Assembly: GCA_031551255.1 (NCBI GenBank)
Contig: JAVBNW010000125.1
Coordinates: 1 to 52,760, forward strand
Origin: JAVBNW01 sp031551255
GTDB lineage: Bacteria > Bacillota > Clostridia > Christensenellales > UBA1750
Direction: 5' to 3'
Length of the DNA stretch: 52,760 nucleotides
Below are positions 50,604-52,760 of this stretch, one piece after another (position 1 is the first letter of the stretch; each line of letters begins with the position of its first letter). The position numbers and the translations under genes were made by a program. The notes under the pieces are model-generated. The model was not told the origin of the DNA. It did not search any database and saw only the letters and a program-made list of their open reading frames with translations.

Positions 50604-52388
50604 TTGACCGGCGACGGAGGCGTCTTGCTGGAGGAGATCAAGCGGCTCAAGCTTGAAAACTCTAAATTGTCGCGCGAATTGAGGATATCCCAAGGCTATC
50701 TTGAAAAGGTGAACCGGACCATCGAGGCCAAGGATGCGCTGGGCAGCGTTCTATCGGCTGCAAACGCCAAGCAGCGCGCCTATACGGACATGCTGCTGGA
50801 GACGTGCCCAAACATCATATTTTTGTTGGACGACGAAGGGCGTTTCGTGCTCAGCGCCAAGGTGCTTTTATCGCTGATCGGCGCGCCGAACTTCGATTAC
50901 ATTAAGAACCACAACTACGAAGACGTTTTTGCCGGCCATACGGGGCCGGAGTTTCTTAATGGGCTCAAGCATGCAATTGGCATCGTGAAGGAGACGAAGA
51001 AATCCGCCTTTCTTAACGGGTGGATCGGCTTTGGCGGCGCAGCAGAGCGCTATTATTCCATCGAAATGATGGCGATCGGGGGAGAAAAAGGCGCGAGCGT
51101 CGGCATTTCTTCAGGTATTCTTGCAGTGTTTATGGATTTGACCGACTTCATGCTGGAAAAGCAGCGATCCGAGGCGGCGAACAACGCCAAATCCGACTTT
51201 CTCGCCACGATGTCGCATGAGATTAGAACGCCGATGAACGCGATCATCGGCATGAGTGAAATGCTGGGCAAGAGCGAGCTGAATCCCATACAGCAAAAAT
51301 ACCTGACCGATATCCGGCGCTCGTCGCAATCCCTGCTGGCGATCATCAACGACATCCTCGACTTTTCCAAAATAGAGGCGGGCAAGCTGGATGTTTTGAA
51401 CGCCGCTTACAACTTAAGATCTCTGCTCAATGCGCTAAAATCCATGTTCGAGCTCATGTTTATTACAAAAGGGCTTGCGGTTTCGTTTCGCGTGGCGCAA
51501 AGCGTTCCCTCTATGGTATTTGGAGATGAAAACCGCCTGCGGCAGGTGCTGACCAACCTTTTATCCAACGCGCTAAAGTACACCAACGAGGGCAGCGTTG
51601 ATTTTTCCGCCTGGGTGGAGGACAATATGCTGCGATTCGACGTGCGCGATACCGGCATAGGCATCCGCGCGGAAGATATAGGTAAACTCTTTAAGCCCTT
51701 CGAACAGCTCGATACCCGGAAGAATAAAAACGTCGTCGGCACGGGGTTGGGTTTGGCGATTAGCTATAACTTATGCGAGCTGATGGAGGGAAAGCTGTGG
51801 CTTGCGAGCGAGTACGGCGCGGGCTCGACGTTTTCCGTGGCTATTCCCTGCGTAATAGCAGCGGAAGGCGCCCAGGAGTCATCTGAGGAGGAACCGATGG
51901 AGTTTACCGCGCCGGGTGCGCGCGTGTTGGTCGTAGACGATATCGACATCAACTTAGCCGTTGCGGAGGCGATGCTCGGTACCTATGAAATACAGCCCGA
52001 CCTCGCCCCTCGTGCGGTGGATGCGGTGGAACTCGCCAAGGGGAAAGAATACGATCTTATCTTTATGGATCACATGATGCCGGAGATGGACGGCGTGGAG
52101 GCCACGCGGCTCATCCGCAAGCTGGGCGGCCGCAACGCTACCTTGCCCATCGTTGCGCTGACGGCCAACGCGGTCAACGGCGCGCAGGAGATGTTTCTGG
52201 AAAACGGTTTTAACGATTTTCTCCCCAAGCCGCTTGAGTTTCCGGCGCTGAACCGCTGCGTGCGCAAGTGGCTGCCCGCGGAGCTGATTACGGAACAGGA
52301 AGCACGCGTACCCCCTGTCGGCTCCCCGCCGGAGAAACGCGACGAAGATCATGCGGCGAACGGGTCAGCCCAAAAGCAAAAAAGCTAA
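50604..52388 (+). CDS. soluble hybrid histidine kinase with receiver domain
   Basis: 594 residues, no membrane segment. Order: coiled coil (about 5-45), PAS-like domain (about 58-190), HisKA with H205 (ATMSHEIRTPMNAI), HATPase (NLLSNALKYT, DTGIGI, GTGLGLAIS) to about 415, and a C-terminal receiver with phosphoacceptor D489 (LIFMDHMMPEMDG) and K near PKPLEF. TTG 50604 is supported by GAGGGGGGA upstream. It lacks an output domain, so the signal must pass to another protein. The FIST protein directly upstream probably supplies ligand information. Confidence 0.93.
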   Translation: MTGDGGVLLEEIKRLKLENSKLSRELRISQGYLEKVNRTIEAKDALGSVLSAANAKQRAYTDMLLETCPNIIFLLDDEGRFVLSAKVLLSLIGAPNFDYIKNHNYEDVFAGHTGPEFLNGLKHAIGIVKETKKSAFLNGWIGFGGAAERYYSIEMMAIGGEKGASVGISSGILAVFMDLTDFMLEKQRSEAANNAKSDFLATMSHEIRTPMNAIIGMSEMLGKSELNPIQQKYLTDIRRSSQSLLAIINDILDFSKIEAGKLDVLNAAYNLRSLLNALKSMFELMFITKGLAVSFRVAQSVPSMVFGDENRLRQVLTNLLSNALKYTNEGSVDFSAWVEDNMLRFDVRDTGIGIRAEDIGKLFKPFEQLDTRKNKNVVGTGLGLAISYNLCELMEGKLWLASEYGAGSTFSVAIPCVIAAEGAQESSEEEPMEFTAPGARVLVVDDIDINLAVAEAMLGTYEIQPDLAPRAVDAVELAKGKEYDLIFMDHMMPEMDGVEATRLIRKLGGRNATLPIVALTANAVNGAQEMFLENGFNDFLPKPLEFPALNRCVRKWLPAELITEQEARVPPVGSPPEKRDEDHAANGSAQKQKS

Positions 52389-52561
52389 CGCCGCTTGCTG
52401 CGGGAGGTTTTTGCTGCCCGTTTTCATGTTTCGCCCGGTTTCTCGCAAACCATTTTCGGCTATCGGCGGAGGGAAGCATCACCGTTTTGCGGGTTGCCGA
52501 AGCTTTATCGATAAACTGCGGTTTATCATCGCGACATGCAAGCCCTTGAAGTGGCTCATGT

Positions 52562-52605
52562 ATGCCGGATTGCTTGGAAACATCGAAGATGAAGCAATCC
52601 GGCAT
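52562..52605. terminator. 14-base perfect hairpin after the hybrid kinase
   Basis: ATGCCGGATTGCTT (52562-52575) pairs with 52592-52605 around a 16-base loop. No T-run follows; it could be a terminator or part of the dispersed repeat. Confidence 0.45.
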
Positions 52606-52678
52606 CGCGCAAGACGGCACTCCTAAAAGGCCTCTCGCTTACAATCACCACGTCTTGCGTCATTTCTGGCCGGACTTG

Positions 52679-52711
52679 CATACCTAAAGGTATGAGCCTG
52701 CGGCCGTACAT
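52679..52711 (+). repeat. dispersed repeat, copy 2, with adjoining hairpin
   Basis: CATACC-TAAA-GGTATG (52679-52694) runs into the 20 bases ATGAGCCTGCGGCCGTACAT (52692-52711), identical to 15765-15784. The hairpin is not present at the first copy. Confidence 0.65.
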
Positions 52712-52760
52712 TCTTGCAGTTGGCGAATACCCGTGACAATCTCCTAAGGTCGATTGCCGC

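Larger units (their letters stand above)
52389..52760. other. gene-free right end with hairpins and dispersed repeat
   Basis: No gene is convincing. Structures present: a small stem (GATAAAC 52510-52516 with GTTTATC 52521-52527), a long perfect stem at 52562-52605, CATACC-TAAA-GGTATG (52679-52694) and the second copy of a 20-base repeat. Sequence of the type CAATCTCC/TCATT/GACG near both sides recalls the dispersed intergenic repeats of many bacteria; this last point is a guess. Confidence 0.6.

Overview
The window looks like a chromosomal stretch from a GC-rich, anaerobic, Clostridia-like member of the Bacillota, probably an uncultured gut or sludge lineage. Support comes from the Firmicutes-type gene neighbourhoods prmA-rsmE-mtaB-HIT-rpsU and yqfC-yqfD-phoH-pgpH-ybeY-cdd-era-yqzL, a 7TM-HD c-di-AMP phosphodiesterase, YesM/YesN-type two-component regulation, strong AGGAGG ribosome binding sites with frequent TTG/GTG starts, and many small palindromic intergenic repeats. 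YqfC and YqfD are sporulation-associated, so the lineage has or had a sporulation programme. No rRNA, tRNA, CRISPR array, prophage or complete transposon was found.

Layout. 1-1230: a gene-poor, partly AT-rich patch with a broken macro-domain-like gene, an IS21-like end and an inverted repeat. 1231-5866: an orphan solute-binding lipoprotein and a membrane GGDEF-EAL receptor. 5947-8342: a cysteine hydrolase, a ComFB-like protein and L-rhamnose isomerase. 8469-15701: a tight operon leuA-cimA-leuC-leuD-leuB plus a stand-alone AICAR transformylase; leucine synthesis and the citramalate route to isoleucine share LeuCDB. 15954-21227 (minus strand): a membrane protein, a frameshifted secreted-peptide gene, a PlsC-like acyltransferase with a zinc ribbon, an ABC exporter and another membrane protein. 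21480-26243 (plus): a URO-D-fold protein, then prmA, rsmE, mtaB, HIT and rpsU. 26375-34047 (minus): yqzL, era, cdd, ybeY, pgpH, phoH, yqfD, yqfC, with a HAD phosphatase inserted on the opposite strand. 34233-37889 (minus): a DUF1638 protein, an XRE-S24-like regulator with an operator over its own -10 box, a hairpin array and an IlvD/Edd dehydratase. 38124-45598: a carbohydrate import and uronate-type catabolism locus (two LplB/YtcP-type permeases, binding lipoprotein, short mannonate-dehydratase-like protein) with a divergent YesM/YesN pair. 45769-48174: a two-gene unit of unknown function, a MITE-like element and an AT-rich GNAT gene. 48385-52388: a PHP phosphoesterase, a FIST-domain protein and a soluble hybrid histidine kinase, followed by dispersed repeat sequence.

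The most noteworthy items are: (i) the long inverted-repeat hairpin array at 35849-36144; (ii) the regulator at 35032-35730 whose predicted operator brackets its own -10 box; (iii) the conserved dnaJ-to-era neighbourhood split into two converging halves around rpsU/yqzL; (iv) three small palindromic repeat families plus a MITE-like element that supplies the stop codon of its neighbour; and (v) two receptor pairs, SBP with GGDEF-EAL and FIST with a hybrid kinase. No complete novel defence or mobile system could be demonstrated. The left-edge macro-domain fragment is the only defence-like hint. All homology calls are from recognised motifs, not database searches.
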